DNA from: Osmia lignaria lignaria
Taxonomy: Eukaryota > Arthropoda > Insecta > Hymenoptera > Megachilidae
Direction: 5' to 3'
Assembly: GCF_051020975.1 (NCBI RefSeq)
Contig: NW_027478158.1
Coordinates: forward strand, 30,186,001 to 30,250,000
DNA: 64,000 nt
Part shown: in pieces, positions 23,507-36,707 of the stretch
How the letters are laid out: the number at the start of each line of letters is the position of its first letter
How positions within the stretch are numbered: the stretch's first letter is position 1
Position numbers and translations under genes: made by a program
The notes under the pieces: model-generated
Seen by the model: the letters and a program-made list of their open reading frames with translations, nothing else
The model's database searches: none
What the model was told of the DNA's origin: nothing

Positions 23507-23828
23507 GTAGGAAACTTAATTCTCTACAAGAAAGGTCTCTGAACATTTTGCCATAGCTCGCTTCGTTTCCGAGATATTTGCAGATTTATCTCAAGGGAAG
23601 GGGCCTGACGGACATATTTCGAGATATTTCTTCTTCTTGTTGTTCTTCTTCTGCACAGCTAAGCTCGAAGTGGCATGTGCAGCTCGCAATAGTGCAGAGT
23701 TATCTCAAAGAAAGGGGCCACGGTGTTTCTGTGTCTCTATTATGTTGGTGCGGCTTCGGAACTTTTAAATATCTCGATATATCTCGAAAACTACGCTTCT
23801 GATCAAAAAATATCATAGAACGTAAATT

Positions 23829-25438
23829 GTAGGAAACCTAATTTTCTACAAAAAAGGTCTCTTAACATTTTGCCGTAGCTCGCTTCGTTTCCGAGATATT
23901 TGCAGATTTATCTCAAGGGAAGGGGCCTGACGGACATATTTCGAAATATTTCTTATTCTTGTTGTTCTTCTTCTGCACAGCTAAGCTGGAAGTGGCATTT
24001 GCAGCTCGCAATAGTGCAGAGTTATCTCAAAGAAAGAGGCCACGGTGTTTCTGTACCTCTATTATGTTGGTGCAGCTTCGGAACTTTTAAATATCTTGAT
24101 ATATCTCGAGAACTACGCATCTGATAAAAAAATATCATAGAACATAAAAAGTAGGAAACCTAATTTTCTACAAAAAAGGTCTGTCAACATTTTGCCGTAG
24201 CTCGCTTCGTTTCCGAGATATTTGCAGATTTATCTCAAGGGAAGGGGCCTGACGGACATATTTCGAGATATTTCTTCTTCTTGTTGTTCTTCTTCTGCAC
24301 AGCTAAGCTCGAAGTGGCATTTGCAGCTCGCAATTGTGCAGAGTTATCTGAAAGAGAGGGGCCACGGTGTTTCTGAATCTCTATTACGTTGGTGCGGATT
24401 CGGAACTTTTAAATATCTTGATATATCTCGAGAACTACGCATCTGATCAAAAAATATCGTAGAAGATAAAAAGTAGGAAACTTAATTCTCTACAAAAAAG
24501 GTCTCTCAACATTTTGCCATAGCTCGCTTCGTTTCCGAGATATTTGCAGATTTATCTCAAGGGAAGGGGCCTGACGGACATATTTCGAGATATTTCTCCT
24601 TCTTGTTGTTCTTCTTCCGCACAGCTAAGCTGGAAGTTGCATTTGCAGGTCGCAATAGTGCAGAGTTATCTCAAAGAAAGGGGCCACGGTGTTTCTGTAT
24701 CTCTATTATGTTGGTGCGGCTTCGGAACTTTTAAATATCTTGATATATCTCGAGAACTACGCATCTGATCAAAAAATATCATAGAATATAAAAAGTAGGA
24801 AACTTAATTCTCTACAAAAAAGGTCTCCTAACATTTTGCCATAGCTCGCTTTGTTTCCGAGATATTTGCAGATTTATCTCAAGGGAAGGGGCCTGACGGA
24901 CATATTTCGAGATATTTCTTCTTCTTGTTGTTCTTCTTCTGCACAGCTAAGCTCGAAGTGGCATTTGCAGCTCGCAATAGTGCAGAGTTATCTCAAAGAA
25001 AGAGGCCACGGTGTTTCTGTACCTCTATTATGTTGGTGCAGCTTCGGGACTTTTAAATATCTTGATATATCTCGAGAACTACGCATCTGATCAAAAAATA
25101 TCATAGAAGATAAAAAGTAGAAAACTTAATTCTCTACAAAAAAGGTCTCTTAACATTTTGCCATAGCTCGCTTCGTTTCCGAGTTATTTGCAGATTTATC
25201 TCAAGGGAAGGGGCCTAACGGACATATTTCGAGATATTTCTTCTTCTTGTTGTTCTTCTTCTGCACAGCTAAGCTGGAAGTGGCATTTGCAGCTCGCAAT
25301 AGTGCAGAGTTATCTCAAAGAAAGGGGCCACGGTGTTTCTGTATCTCTATTATGTTGGTCAGGCTTCGAAACTTTTAAATATCTTGATATATCTCGAGAA
25401 CTACGCATCTGATCAAAAAATATCATACTACATAAAAA
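23829..25438. repeat. Five-monomer block, copy 2 (M75-M79)
   Basis: This repeats M68-M71 and M73. The left join falls at the M74/M75 boundary, where an M74 tail (AACGTAAATTG) runs directly into TAGGAAACCTAATTTTC, a leader otherwise preceded by CATAAAAAG. M78 has a private CGCTTTGTTTCC. The join marks a crossover near 23,825-23,840. Confidence 0.8.
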
Positions 25439-26082
25439 GTAGGAAACTTAATTCTCTACAAGAAAGGTCTCTGAACATTTTGCCATAGCTCGCTTCGTTT
25501 CCGAGATATTTGCAGATTTATCTCAAGGGAAGGGGCCTAACGGACATATTTCGAGATATTTCTTCTTCTTGTTGTTCTTCTTCTGCACAGCTAAGCTGGA
25601 AGTGGCATTTGCAGCTCGCAATTGTGCAGAGATATCTGAAAGAGAGGGGCCACGGTGTTTCTGAATCTCTATTACGTTGGTGCGGATTCGGAACTTTTAA
25701 ATATCTTGATATATCTCGAGAACTACGCATCTGATCAAAAAATATCATAGAAGATAAAAAGTAGGAAACTTAATTCTCTACAAAAAAGGTCTCTCAACAT
25801 TTTGCCATAGCTCGCTTCGTTTCCGAGATATTTGCAGATTTATCTCAAGGGAAGGGGCCTGACGGACATATTTCGAGATATTTCTCCTTCTTGTTGTTCT
25901 TCTTCCGCACAGATAAGCTGGAAGTGGCATTTGCAGGTCGCAATAGTGCAGAGTTATCTCAAAGAAAGGGGCCACGGTGTTTCTGTATCTCTATTATGTT
26001 GGTGCGGCTTCGGAACTTTTAAATATCTTGATATATCTCGAGAACTACGCATCTGATCAAAAAATATCATAGAATATAAAAA

Positions 26083-26403
26083 GTAGGAAACTTAATTCTC
26101 TACAAAAAAGGTCTCCTAACATTTTGCCATAGCTCGCTTCGTTTCCGAGATATTTGCAGATTTATCTCAAGGGAAGGGGCCTGACGGACATATTTCGAGA
26201 TATTTCTTCTTCTTGTTGTTCTTCTTCTGCACAGCTAAGCTGGAAGTGGCATTTGCAGCTCGCAATAGTGCAGAGTTATCTCAAAGAAAGGGGCCACGGT
26301 GTTTCTGTATCTCTATTATGTTGGTCCGGTTCGAAACTTTTAAATATCTTGATATATCTCGAGAACTACGCATCTGATCAAAAAATATCATACTACATAA
26401 AAA
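26083..26403. repeat. M82, the only off-length monomer (321 bp)
   Basis: One base is missing near 26,330. The segment reads GGTCCGGTTCGAAAC where its relatives (for example M90) read GGTCCGGCTTCGAAAC. It is the only insertion or deletion I find in 198 complete monomers, and it shifts the register of the rest of the window by one. It could be real or a base-calling error. Confidence 0.9.
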
Positions 26404-27369
26404 GTAGGAAACTTAATTCTCTACAAGAAAGGTCTCTGAACATTTTGCCATAGCTCGCTTCGTTTCCTAGATATTTGCAGATTTATCTCAAGGGAAGGGG
26501 CCTAACGGACATATTTCGAGATATTTCTTCTTCTTGTTGTTCTTCTTCTGCACAGCTAAGCTGGAAGTGGCATTTGCAGCTCGCAATTGTGCAGAGTTAT
26601 CTGAAAGAGAGGGGCCACGGTGTTTCTGAATCTCTATTACGTTGGTGCGGCTTCGGAACTTTTAAATATCTTGATATATCTCGAGAACTACGCATCTGAT
26701 CAAAAAATATCATAGAAGATAAAAAGTAGGAAACTTAATTCTCTACAAAAAAGGTCTCTTAACATTTTGCCATAGCTCGCTTCGTTTCCGAGATATTTGC
26801 AGATTTATCTCAAGGGAAGGGGCCTGACGGACATATTTCGAGATATTTCTCCTTCTTGTTGTTCTTCTTCCGCACAGCTAAGCTGGAAGTGGCATTTGCA
26901 GCTCGCAATAGTGCAGAGTTATCTCAAAGAAAGAGGCCACGGTGTTTCTGTACCTCTATTATGTTGGTGCAGCTTCGGAACTTTTAAATATCTTGATATA
27001 TCTCGAGAACTACGCATCTGATAAAAAAATATCATAGAACATAAAAAGTAGGAAACCTAATTTTCTACAAAAAAGGTCTGTTAACATTTTGCCGTAGCTC
27101 GCTTCGTTTCCGAGATATTTGCAGATTTATCTCAAGGGAAGGGGCCTGACGGACATATTTCGAAATATTTCTTATTCTTGTTGTTCTTCTTCTGCACAGC
27201 TAAGCTGGAAGTGGCATTTGCAGGTCGCAATAGTGCAGAGTTATCTCAAAGAAAGGGGCCACGGTGTTTCTGTATCTCTATTATGTTGGTGCGGCTTCGG
27301 AACTTTTAAATATCTCGATATATCTCAAAAACTACGCTTCTGATCAAAAAATATCATAGAACGTAAATT

Positions 27370-28335
27370 GTAGGAAACATAATTCTCTACAAAAAAGGTC
27401 TCTTAAGATTTTGCCATCGCTCGCTTCGTTTCCGAGATATTTGCAGATTTATCTCAAGGGAAGGGGTCTGACGGACATACTTCGAGATATTTCTTCTTCT
27501 TGTTGTTCTTCTTCTGCACAGCTAAGCTCGAAGTGGCATTTGCAGCTCGCAATAGTGCAGAGTTATCTCAAAGAAAGAGGCCACGGTGTTTCTGTACCTC
27601 TATTATGTTGGTGCAGCTTCGGAACTTTTAAATATCTTGATATATCTCGAGAACTACGCATCTGATCAAAAAATATCATAGAAGATAAAAAGTAGCAAAC
27701 TTAATTCTCTACAAAAAAGGTCTCTTAACATTTTGCCATAGCTCGCTTCGTTTCCGAGATATTTGCAGATTTATCTCAAGGGAAGGGGCCTAACGGACAT
27801 ATTTCGAGATATTTCTTCTTCTTGTTGTTCTTCTTCTGCACAGCTAAGCTGGAAGTGGCATTTGCAGCTCGCAATAGTGCAGAGTTATCTCAAAGAAAGG
27901 GGCCACGGTGTTTCTGTATCTCTATTATGTTGGTGCGGCTTCGGAACTTTTAAATATCTCGATATATCTCGAGAACTACGCATCTGATCAAAAAATATCA
28001 TACAACATAAAAAGTAGGAAACCTAATTTTCTACAAAAAAGGTCTCTTAACATTTTGCCGTAGCTCGCTTCGTTTCCGAGATATTTGCAGATTTATCTCA
28101 AGGGAAGGGGCCTGACGGACATATTTCGAAATATTTCTTATTCTTGTTGTTCTTCTTCTGCACAGCTAAGCTGGAAGTGGCATTTGCAGCTCGCAATAGT
28201 GCAGAGTTATCTCAAAGAAAGAGGCCACGGTGTTTCTGTACCTCTATTATGTTGGTGCAGCTTCGGAACTTTTAAATATCTTGATATATCTCGAGAACTA
28301 CGCATCTGATAAAAAAATATCATAGAACATAAAAA
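27370..28335. repeat. Three-monomer block (M86-M88), copy of M66-M68
   Basis: M86 has GATTTTGCCATCGC, M87 has CCTAACGG with a CATACAACATAA tail, and M88 has the AAACCTAATTTTC leader and CGAAATATTTCTTATTC. These match M66-M68 in order. M86 ends with the private AGTAGCAAAC. The block sits immediately upstream of the 9,660-bp duplication. Confidence 0.75.
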
Positions 28336-30589
28336 GTAGGAAACCTAATTTTCTACAAAAAAGGTCTGTCAACATTTTGCCGTAGCTCGCTTCGTTTCCG
28401 AGATATTTGCAGATTTATCTCAAGGGAAGGGGCCTGACGGACATATTTCGAGATATTTCTTCTTCTTGTTGTTCTTCTTCTGCACAGCTAAGCTCGAAGT
28501 GGCATTTGCAGCTCGCAATAGTGCAGAGTTATCTCAAAGAAAGAGGCCACGGTGTTTCTGTACCTCTATTATGTTGGTGCAGCTTCGGGACTTTTAAATA
28601 TCTTGATATATCTCGAGAACTACGCATCTGATCAAAAAATATCATAGAAGATAAAAAGTAGAAAACTTAATTCTCTACAAAAAAGGTCTCTTAACATTTT
28701 GCCATAGCTCGCTTCCTTTCCGAGTTATTTGCAGATTTATCTCAAGGGAAGGGGCCTAACGGACATATTTCGAGATATTTCTTCTTCTTGTTGTTCTTCT
28801 TCTGCACAGCTAAGCTGGAAGTGGCATTTGCAGCTCGCAATAGTGCAGAGTTATCTCAAAGAAAGGGGCCACGGTGTTTCTGTATCTCTATTATGTTGGT
28901 CCGGCTTCGAAACTTTTAAATATCTTGATATATCTCGAGAACTACGCATCTGATCAAAAAATATCATACTACATAAAAAGTAGGAAACTTAATTCTCTAC
29001 AAGAAAGGTCTCTGAACATTTTGCCATAGCTCGCTTCGTTTCCGAGATATTTGCAGATTTATCTCAAGGGAAGGGGCCTAACGGACATATTTCGAGATAT
29101 TTCTTCTTCTTGTTGTTCTTCTTCTGCACAGCTAAGCTGGAAGTGGCATTTGCAGCTCGCAATTGTGCAGAGTTATCTGAAAGAGAGGGGCCACGGTGTT
29201 TCTGAATCTCTATTACGTTGGTGCGGATTCGGAACTTTTAAATATCTTGATATATCTCGAGAACTACGCATCTGATCAAAAAATATCATAGAAGATAAAA
29301 AGTAGGAAACTTAATTCTCTACAAAAAAGGTCTCTCAACATTTTGCCATAGCTCGCTTCGTTTCCTAGATATTTGCAGATTTATCTCAAGGGAAGGGGCC
29401 TGACGGACATATTTCGAGATATTTCTCCTTCTTGTTGTTCTTCTTCCGCACAGCTAAGCTGGAAGTGGCATTTGCAGCTCGCAATAGTGCAGAGTTATCT
29501 CAAAGAAAGGGGCCACGGTGTTTCTGTATCTCTATTATGTTGGTCCGGCTTCGAAACTTTTAAATATCTTGATATATCTCGAGAACTACGCATCTGATCA
29601 AAAAATATCATACTACATAAAAAGTAGGAAACTTAATTCTCTACAAGAAAGGTCTCTGAACATTTTGCCATAGCTCGCTTCGTTTCCGAGATATTTGCAG
29701 ATTTATCTCAAGGGAAGGGGCCTAACGGACATATTTCGAGATATTTCTTCTTCTTGTTGTTCTTCTTCTGCACAGCTAAGCTGGAAGTGGCATTTGCAGC
29801 TCGCAATTGTGCAGAGTTATCTGAAAGAGAGGGGCCACGGTGTTTCTGAATCTCTATTACGTTGGTGCGGCTTCGGAACTTTTAAATATCTTGATATATC
29901 TCGAGAACTACGCATCTGATCAAAAAATATCATAGAAGATAAAAAGTAGGAAACTTAATTCTCTACAAAAAAGGTCTCTTAACATTTTGCCATAGCTCGC
30001 TTCGTTTCCGAGATATTTGCAGATTTATCTCAAGGGAAGGGGCCTGACGGACATATTTCGAGATATTTCTTCTTCCTGTTGTTCTTCTTCTGCACAGCTA
30101 AGCTGGAAGTGGCATTTGCAGGTCGCAATAGTGCAGAGTTATCTCAAAGAAAGGGGCCACGGTGTTTCTGTATCTCTATTATGTTGGTGCGGCTTCGGAA
30201 CTTTTAAATATCTCGATATATCTCGAAAACTACGCTTCTGATCAAAAAATATCATAGAACATAAAAAGTAGGAAACTTAATTCTCTACAAAAAAGGTATC
30301 TTAACATTTTGCCATACTCCGCTTCGTTTCCGAGATATTTGCAGATTTATCTCAAGGGAAGGGGCCTGACGGACATATTTCGAGATATTTCTTCTTCTTG
30401 TTGTTCTTCTTCTGCACAGCTGAGCTCGAAGTGGCATTTGCAGCTCGCAATAGTGCAGAGTTATCGCAAAGAAAGGGGCCACGGTGTTTCTGTATCTCTA
30501 TTATGTTGGTGCGGCTTCGGAACTTTTAAATATCTTGATATATCTCGAGAACTACGCATCTGATCAAAAAATATCATAGAAAATAAAAA

Positions 30590-31877
30590 GTAGGAAACTT
30601 AATTCTCTACGAAAAAGGTATCTCAACATTTTGCCATACTCCGCTTCGTTTCCGAGATATTTGCAGATTTATCTCAAGGGAAGGGGCCTGACGGACATAC
30701 TTCTAGATATTTCTTCTTCTTGTTGTTCTTCTTCTGCACAGCTAAGCTCGAAGTGGCATTTGCAGCTCGCAATAGTGCAGAGTTATCTCAAAGAAAGAGG
30801 CCATGGTGTTTCTGTACCTCTATTATGTTGGTGCAGCTTCGGAACTTTTAAATATCTTGATATATCTCGAGAACTACGCATCTGATCAAAAAATATCATA
30901 GAAGATAAAAAGTAGGAAACTTAATTCTCTACAAAAAAGGTCTCTTAACATTTTGCCATAGCTCGCTTCGTTTCCGAGATATTTGCAGATTTATCTCAAG
31001 GGAAGGGGCCTAACGGACATATTTCGAGATATTTCTTCTTCTTGTTGTTCTTCTTCTGCACAGCTAAGCTGGAAGTGGCATTTGCAGCTCGCAATAGTGC
31101 AGAGTTATCTCAAAGAAAGGGGCCACGGTGTTTCTGTGTCTCTATTATGTTGGTGCGGCTTCGGAACTTTTAAATATCTCGATATATCTCGAAAACTACG
31201 CTTCTGATCAAAAAATATCATAGAACGTAAATTGTAGGAAACATAATTCTCTACAAAAAAGGTCTCTTAAGATTTTGCCATCGCTCGCTTCGTTTCCGAG
31301 ATATTTGCAGATTTATCTCAAGGGAAGGGGTCTGACGGACATACTTCGAGATATTTCTTCTTCTTGTTGTTCTTCTTCTGCACAGCTAAGCTCGAAGTGG
31401 CATTTGCAGCTCGCAATAGTGCAGAGTTATCTCAAAGAAAGAGGCCACGGTGTTTCTGTACCTCTATTATGTTGGTGCAGCTTCGGAACTTTTAAATATC
31501 TTGATATATCTCGAGAACTACGCATCTGATCAAAAAATATCATAGAAGCTAAAAAGTAGGAAACTTAATTCTCTACAAAAAAGGTCTCTTAACATTTTGC
31601 CATAGCTCGCTTCGTTTCCGAGATATTTGCAGATTTATCTCAAGGGAAGGGGCCTAACGGACATATTTCGAGATATTTCTTCTTCTTGTTGTTCTTCTTC
31701 TGCACAGCTAAGCTGGAAGTGGCATTTGCAGCTCGCAATAGTGCAGAGTTATCTCAAAGAAAGGGGCCACGGTGTTTCTGTATCTCTATTATGTTGGTGC
31801 GGCTTCGGAACTTTTAAATATCTCGATATATCTCGAGAACTACGCATCTGATCAAAAAATATCATACAACATAAAAA
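30590..31877. repeat. Four-monomer block, copy 3 (M96-M99)
   Basis: This is another instance of the M55-M58/M64-M67 series, 32 monomers after the second. It includes the following M100, which resembles M68. M96 has the private CTTCTAGATATT and leader CTACGAAAAAGG. It is carried inside the 9,660-bp duplication, so a fourth copy lies at 40,250-41,537, where M128 has GACGTACATAC. Confidence 0.75.
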
Positions 31878-32199
31878 GTAGGAAACCTAATTTTCTACAA
31901 AAAAGGTCTCTTAACATTTTGCCGTGGCTCGCTTCGTTTCCGAGATATTTGCAGATTTATCTCAAGGGAAGGGGCCTGACGGACATATTTCGAAATATTT
32001 CTTATTCTTGTTGTTCTTCTTCTGCACAGCTAAGCTGGAAGTGGCATTTGCAGCTCGCAATAGTGCAGAGTTATCTCAAAGAAAGGGGCCCCGGTGTTTC
32101 TGTATCTCTATTATGTTGGTGCGGCTTCGGAACTTTTAAATATCTCGATATATCTCGAAAACTACGCTTCTGATCAAAAAATATCATAGAACATAAATT

Positions 32200-35100
32200 G
32201 TAGGAAACATAATTCTCTACAAAAAAGGTCTCTTAACGTTTTGCGATAGCTCGCTTCGTTTCCGAGATATTTGCAGATTTATCTCAAGGGAAGGGTCCTG
32301 ACGGACATATTTCGAGATATTTCTTCTTCTTGGTGTTCTTCTTCTGCACAGCTAAACTGGAAGTGACATTTCCAGCTCGCAATAGTGCAGAGTTATCCCA
32401 AAGAAAGGGGCCACGGTGTTTCTGTATCTCTATTATGTTGGTGCGGCTTCGGAACTTTTAAATATCTCGATATATCTCGAAAACTACGCTTCTGATCAAA
32501 AAAGATCATAGAAGGTAAATTGTAGAAAACATAATTCTCTACAAAAAAGGTCTCTTAACATTTTGCCATAGGTCGCTTCGTTTCCAAGATATTTGCAGAT
32601 TTATCTCAAGGGAAGGGGTCTGACGGACATATTTCGAGATATTTCCTCTTCCTGTTGTTCTTCTTCTGCACAGCTAAGCTCGAAGTGGCATTTGCAGCTC
32701 GCAATAGTGCAGAGTTATCTCAAAGAAAGAGGCCACGGTGTTTCTGTATCTCTATTATGTTGGTGCGGCTTCGGAACTTTTAAATATCTCGATATATCTC
32801 GAAAACTACGCTTCTGATCAAAAAATATCATAGAACATAAAAAGTAGGAAACTTAATTCTCTACAAAAAAGGTATCTTAACATTTTGCCATAGCTCGCTT
32901 CGTTTCCGAGATATTTGCAGATTTATCTCAAGGGAAGGGGCCTGACGGACAAATTTCGAGATATTTCTTCTTCTTGTTGTTCTTCTTCTGCACAGGTAAG
33001 CTGGAAGTGGCATTTGCAGGTCGCAATAGTGCAGAGTTATCTCAAAGAAAGGGGCCACGGTGTTTCTGTATCTCTATTATGTTGGTGCGGCTTCGGAACT
33101 TTTAAATATCTCGATATATCTCAAAAACTACGCTTCTGATCAAAAAATATCATAGAACGTAAATTGTAGGAAACTTAATTCTCTACAAAAAAGGTCTCTT
33201 AACATTTTGCCATAGCTCGCTTCGTTTCCGAGATATTTGCAGATTTATCTCAAGGGAAGGGGCCTAACGGACATATTTCGAGATATTTCTTCTTCTTGTT
33301 GTTCTTCTTCTGCACAGCTAAGCTGGAAGTGGCATTTGCAGCTCCCAATAGTGCAGAGTTATCTCAAAGAAAGGGGCCTCGGTGTTTCTGTATCTCTATT
33401 ATGTTGGTGCGGCTTCGGAACTTTTAAATATCTCGATATATCTCGAAAACTACGCTTCTGATCAAAAAATATCATAGAACATAAATTGTAGGAAACATAA
33501 TTCTCCACAAAAAAGATCTCCTAACGTTTTGCGATAGCTCGCTTCGTTTCCGAGATATTTGCAGATTTATCTCAAGGGAAGGGTCCTGACGGACATATTT
33601 CGAGATATTTCTTCTTCTTGTTGTTCTTCTTCTGCACAGCTAAACTGGAAGTGACATTTCCAGCTCGCAATAGTGCCGAGTTATCCCAAAGAAGGGGGCC
33701 ACGGTGTTTCTGTATCTCTATTATGTTGGTGCGGCTTCGGAACTTTTAAATATCTCGATATATCTCGAAAACTACGCTTCTGATCAAAAAAGATCATAGA
33801 AGGTAAATTGTAGAAAACATAATTCTCTACAAAAAAGGTCTCTTAACATTTTGCCATAGGTCGCTTCGTTTCCAAGATATTTGCAGATTTATCTCAAGGG
33901 AAGGGGTCTGACGGACATATTTCGAGATATTTCTTCTTCCTGTTGTTCTTCTTCTGCACAGCTAAGCTCGAAGTGGCATTTGCAGCTCGCAATAGTGCAG
34001 AGTTATCTCAAAGAAAGAGGCCACGGTGTTTCTGTATCTCTATTATGTTGGTGCAGCTTCGGAACTTTTAAATATCTTGATATATCTCGAGAACTACGCA
34101 TCTGACCAAAAAATATCATAGAACATAAAAAGTAGGAAACTTAATTCTCTACAAAAAAGGTCTCTTAACATTTTGCCATAGCTCGCTTCCTTTCCGAGAT
34201 ATTTGCAGATTTATCTCAAGGGAAGTGGCCTGACGGACATATTTCGAGATATTTCTTCTTCTTGTTGTTCTTCTTCTTCACAGCTAAGCTGGAAGTGGCA
34301 TTTGCAGCTCGCAATAGTGCAGAGTTATCTCAAAGAAAGGGGCCACGGTGTTTCTGTATCTCTATTATGTTGGTGCGGCTTCGGAACTTTTAAATATCTC
34401 GATATATCTCGAAAACTACGCTTCTGATCAAAAAATATCATAGAACATAAAAAGTAGGAAACTTAATTCTCTACAAAAAAGGTATCTTAACATTTTGCCA
34501 TACTCCGCTTCGTTTCCGAGATATTTGCAGATTTATCTCAAGGGAAGGGGCCTGACGGACATATTTCGAGATATTTCTTCTTCTTGTTGTTCTTCTTCTG
34601 CACAGCTAAGCTGGAAGTGGCATTTGCAGGTCGCAATAGTGCAGAGTTATCTCAAAGAAAGGGGCCACGGTGTTTCTGTATCTCTATTATGTTGGTGCAG
34701 CTTCGGAACTTTTAAATATATTGATATATCTCGAAAACTACGCATCTGATCAAAAAATATCATAGAACATAAATTGTAGGAAACATAATTCTCTACAAAA
34801 AAGGTCTCTTAACGTTTTGCCATAGCTCGCTTCGTTTCCGAGATATTTGCAGATTTATCTCAAGGGAAGGGTCCTGACGGACATATTTCGAGGTATTTCT
34901 TCTTCTTGTTGTTCTTCTTGTGCACAGCTAAACTGGAAGTGGCATTTCCAGCTCGCAATAGTGCAGAGTTATCTCAAAGAAAGAGGCCACGGTGTTTCTG
35001 TACCTCTATTATGTTGGTGCAGCTTCGGAACTTTTAAATATCTTGATATATCTCGAGAACTACGCATCTGATCAAAAAATATCATAGAAGGTAAATTGTA

Positions 35101-36707
35101 GAAAACATAATTCTCTACAAAAAAGGTCTCTGAACATTTTGCCATAGGTCGCTTCGTTTCCGAGATATTTGCAGATTTATCTCAAGGGAAGGGGTCTGAC
35201 GGACATATTTCGAGATATTTCTTCTTCCTGTTGTTCTTCTTCTGCACAGCTAAGCTCGAAGTGGCATTTGCAGCTCGCAATAGTGCAGAGTTATCTCAAA
35301 GAAAGAGGCCACGGTGTTTCTGTACCTCTATTATGTTGGTGCAGCTTCGGAACTTTTAAATATCTTGATATATCTCGAGAACTACGCATCTGACCAAAAA
35401 ATATCATAGAACATAAAAAGTAGGAAACTTAATTCTCTACAAAAAAGGTCTCTTAACATTTTGCCATAGCTCGCTTCCTTTCCGAGATATTTGCAGATTT
35501 ATCTCCAGGGAAGTGGCCTGACGGACATATTTCGAGATATTTCTTCTTCTTGTTGTTCTTCTTCTGCACAGCTAAGCTGGAAGTGGCATTTGCAGCTTGC
35601 AATAGTGCAGGGTTATCTCAAAGAAAGAGGCCACGGTGTTTCTGTACCTCTGTTATGTTGGTGCAGCTTCGGAACTTTTAAATATCTTGATATATCTCGA
35701 GAACTACGCATCTGATCAAAAAATATCATAGAACATAAAAAGTAGGAAACTTAATTCTCTACAAAAAAGGTCTCTTAACATTTTGCCATAGCTCGCTTCG
35801 TTTCCGAGATATTTGCAGATTTATCTCAAGGGAAGTGGCCTGACGGACATATTTCGAGATATTTCTTCTTCTTGTTGTTCTTCTTCTGCACTGCTAAGCT
35901 GGAAGTGGCATTTGCAGCTCGCAATAGTGCAGAGCTATCTCAAAGAAAGAGGCCACGGTGTTTCTGTACCTCTATTATGTTGGTGCAGCTTCGGAACTTT
36001 TAAATATCTTGATATATCTCGAAAACTACGCATCTGATCAAAAAATATCATAGAACAGAAATTGTAGGAAACATAATTCTCTACAAAAAAGGTCTCTTAA
36101 CATTTTGCCATAGCTCGCTTCGTTTCCGAGATATTTGCAGATTTATCTCAAGGGAAGTGGCCTGACGGACATATTTCGAGATATTTCTTCTTCTTGTTGT
36201 TCTTCTTCTGCACAGCTAAGCTGGAAGTGGCATTTGCAGCTCGCAATAGTGCAGAGTTATCTCAAAGAAAGAGGCCACGGTGTTTATGTATCTTTATTAT
36301 GATGTTGCGGATTCGGAACCTTTAAATATCTCGATATATCTCGAAAACTACGCATCTAATCAAAAAATATCATAGAACATAAATAGTAGGAAACTTAATT
36401 TCCTACAAAAAAGTTCTCTCAACGTTTTGCCAAAGCTCGCATTGTTTCCGAGATATTTGCAGATTTATCTCAAGGGAAGGGTCTTGACGGACATATTTCG
36501 AGGTATTTCTTCTTCTTGTTGTTCTTCTTCTGCACAGCTAAACTGGAAGTGGCATTTCCAGCTCGCAATAGTGCAGAGTTATCCCAAAGAAAGGGGCCAC
36601 GGTGTTTCTGTATCTCTATTATGTTGGTGCGGCTTCGGAACTTTTAAATATCTCGATATATCTCGAAAACTACGCTTCTGATCAAAAAATATCATAGAAC
36701 ATAAAAA
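32200..36707. repeat. 14-monomer HOR unit, copy a (M101-M114)
   Basis: This 4,508-bp unit has fourteen recognisable members. Markers include TTGGTGTTCTTC (M101), TTTCCTCTTCCTG (M102), GGACAAATTTCG (M103), CAGCTCCCAATAG (M104), TTCTCCACAAAAAAG (M105), CTGACCAAAA (M106, M110), CTTCTTCACAG (M107), TTAAATATATTG (M108), TTCTTGTGCACAG (M109), ATCTCCAGGG (M111), TGCACTGC (M112), ATTATGATGTTGCGG (M113) and the perfect hairpin (M114). It restarts at M115 but is cut short after four monomers by the 9,660-bp duplication junction. Confidence 0.85.
36386..36406. repeat. Perfect hairpin at monomer start (M114)
   Basis: Arms GTAGGAAA and TTTCCTAC pair over 8 bp around a 5-nt CTTAA loop. Nine copies are perfect: 36386, 46046, 50232, 53452, 59570, 59892, 61180, 61824 and 62468. 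In most other monomers the right arm is TTCTCTAC. This leaves six Watson-Crick pairs, one G-T wobble and one mismatch. Some copies have GTAGAAAA on the left, which restores one Watson-Crick pair. The perfect form is concentrated in the most diverged monomers, so it may be ancestral. Confidence 0.85.

Larger units (their letters stand above)
16423..28466. repeat. Region II: M52 to early M89, GTACCTC/GTGCAGC subtypes
   Basis: A new haplotype enters at M52: CTAAGCTCGAAG, AGAAAGAGGCC, CTGTACCTCT and GGTGCAGCTTCGG, usually linked. It mixes with class A and B tails. Other local subtypes are AAATATTTCTTATTC (M68, M75, M85, M88), TTTCTCCTTC with TTCCGCACAG (M70, M77, M81, M84), and CTGAATCTCTATTACG (M69, M76, M80, M83). 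The SpeI allele of Region I is gone. Confidence 0.7.

Noticed and set aside
26320..26340. RNA polymerase III B box (tRNA or SINE) in M82
   Set aside because: GGTTCGAAAC arises only from the 1-bp deletion in this one copy. There is no A box and no tRNA fold.
31772..32173. A 133-codon open frame across M99-M100 (and its duplicate at 41,432-41,833)
   Set aside because: It exists only because one base change (CCATAGC to CCGTGGC) removes a stop between monomers. It has no domain and is duplicated passively.
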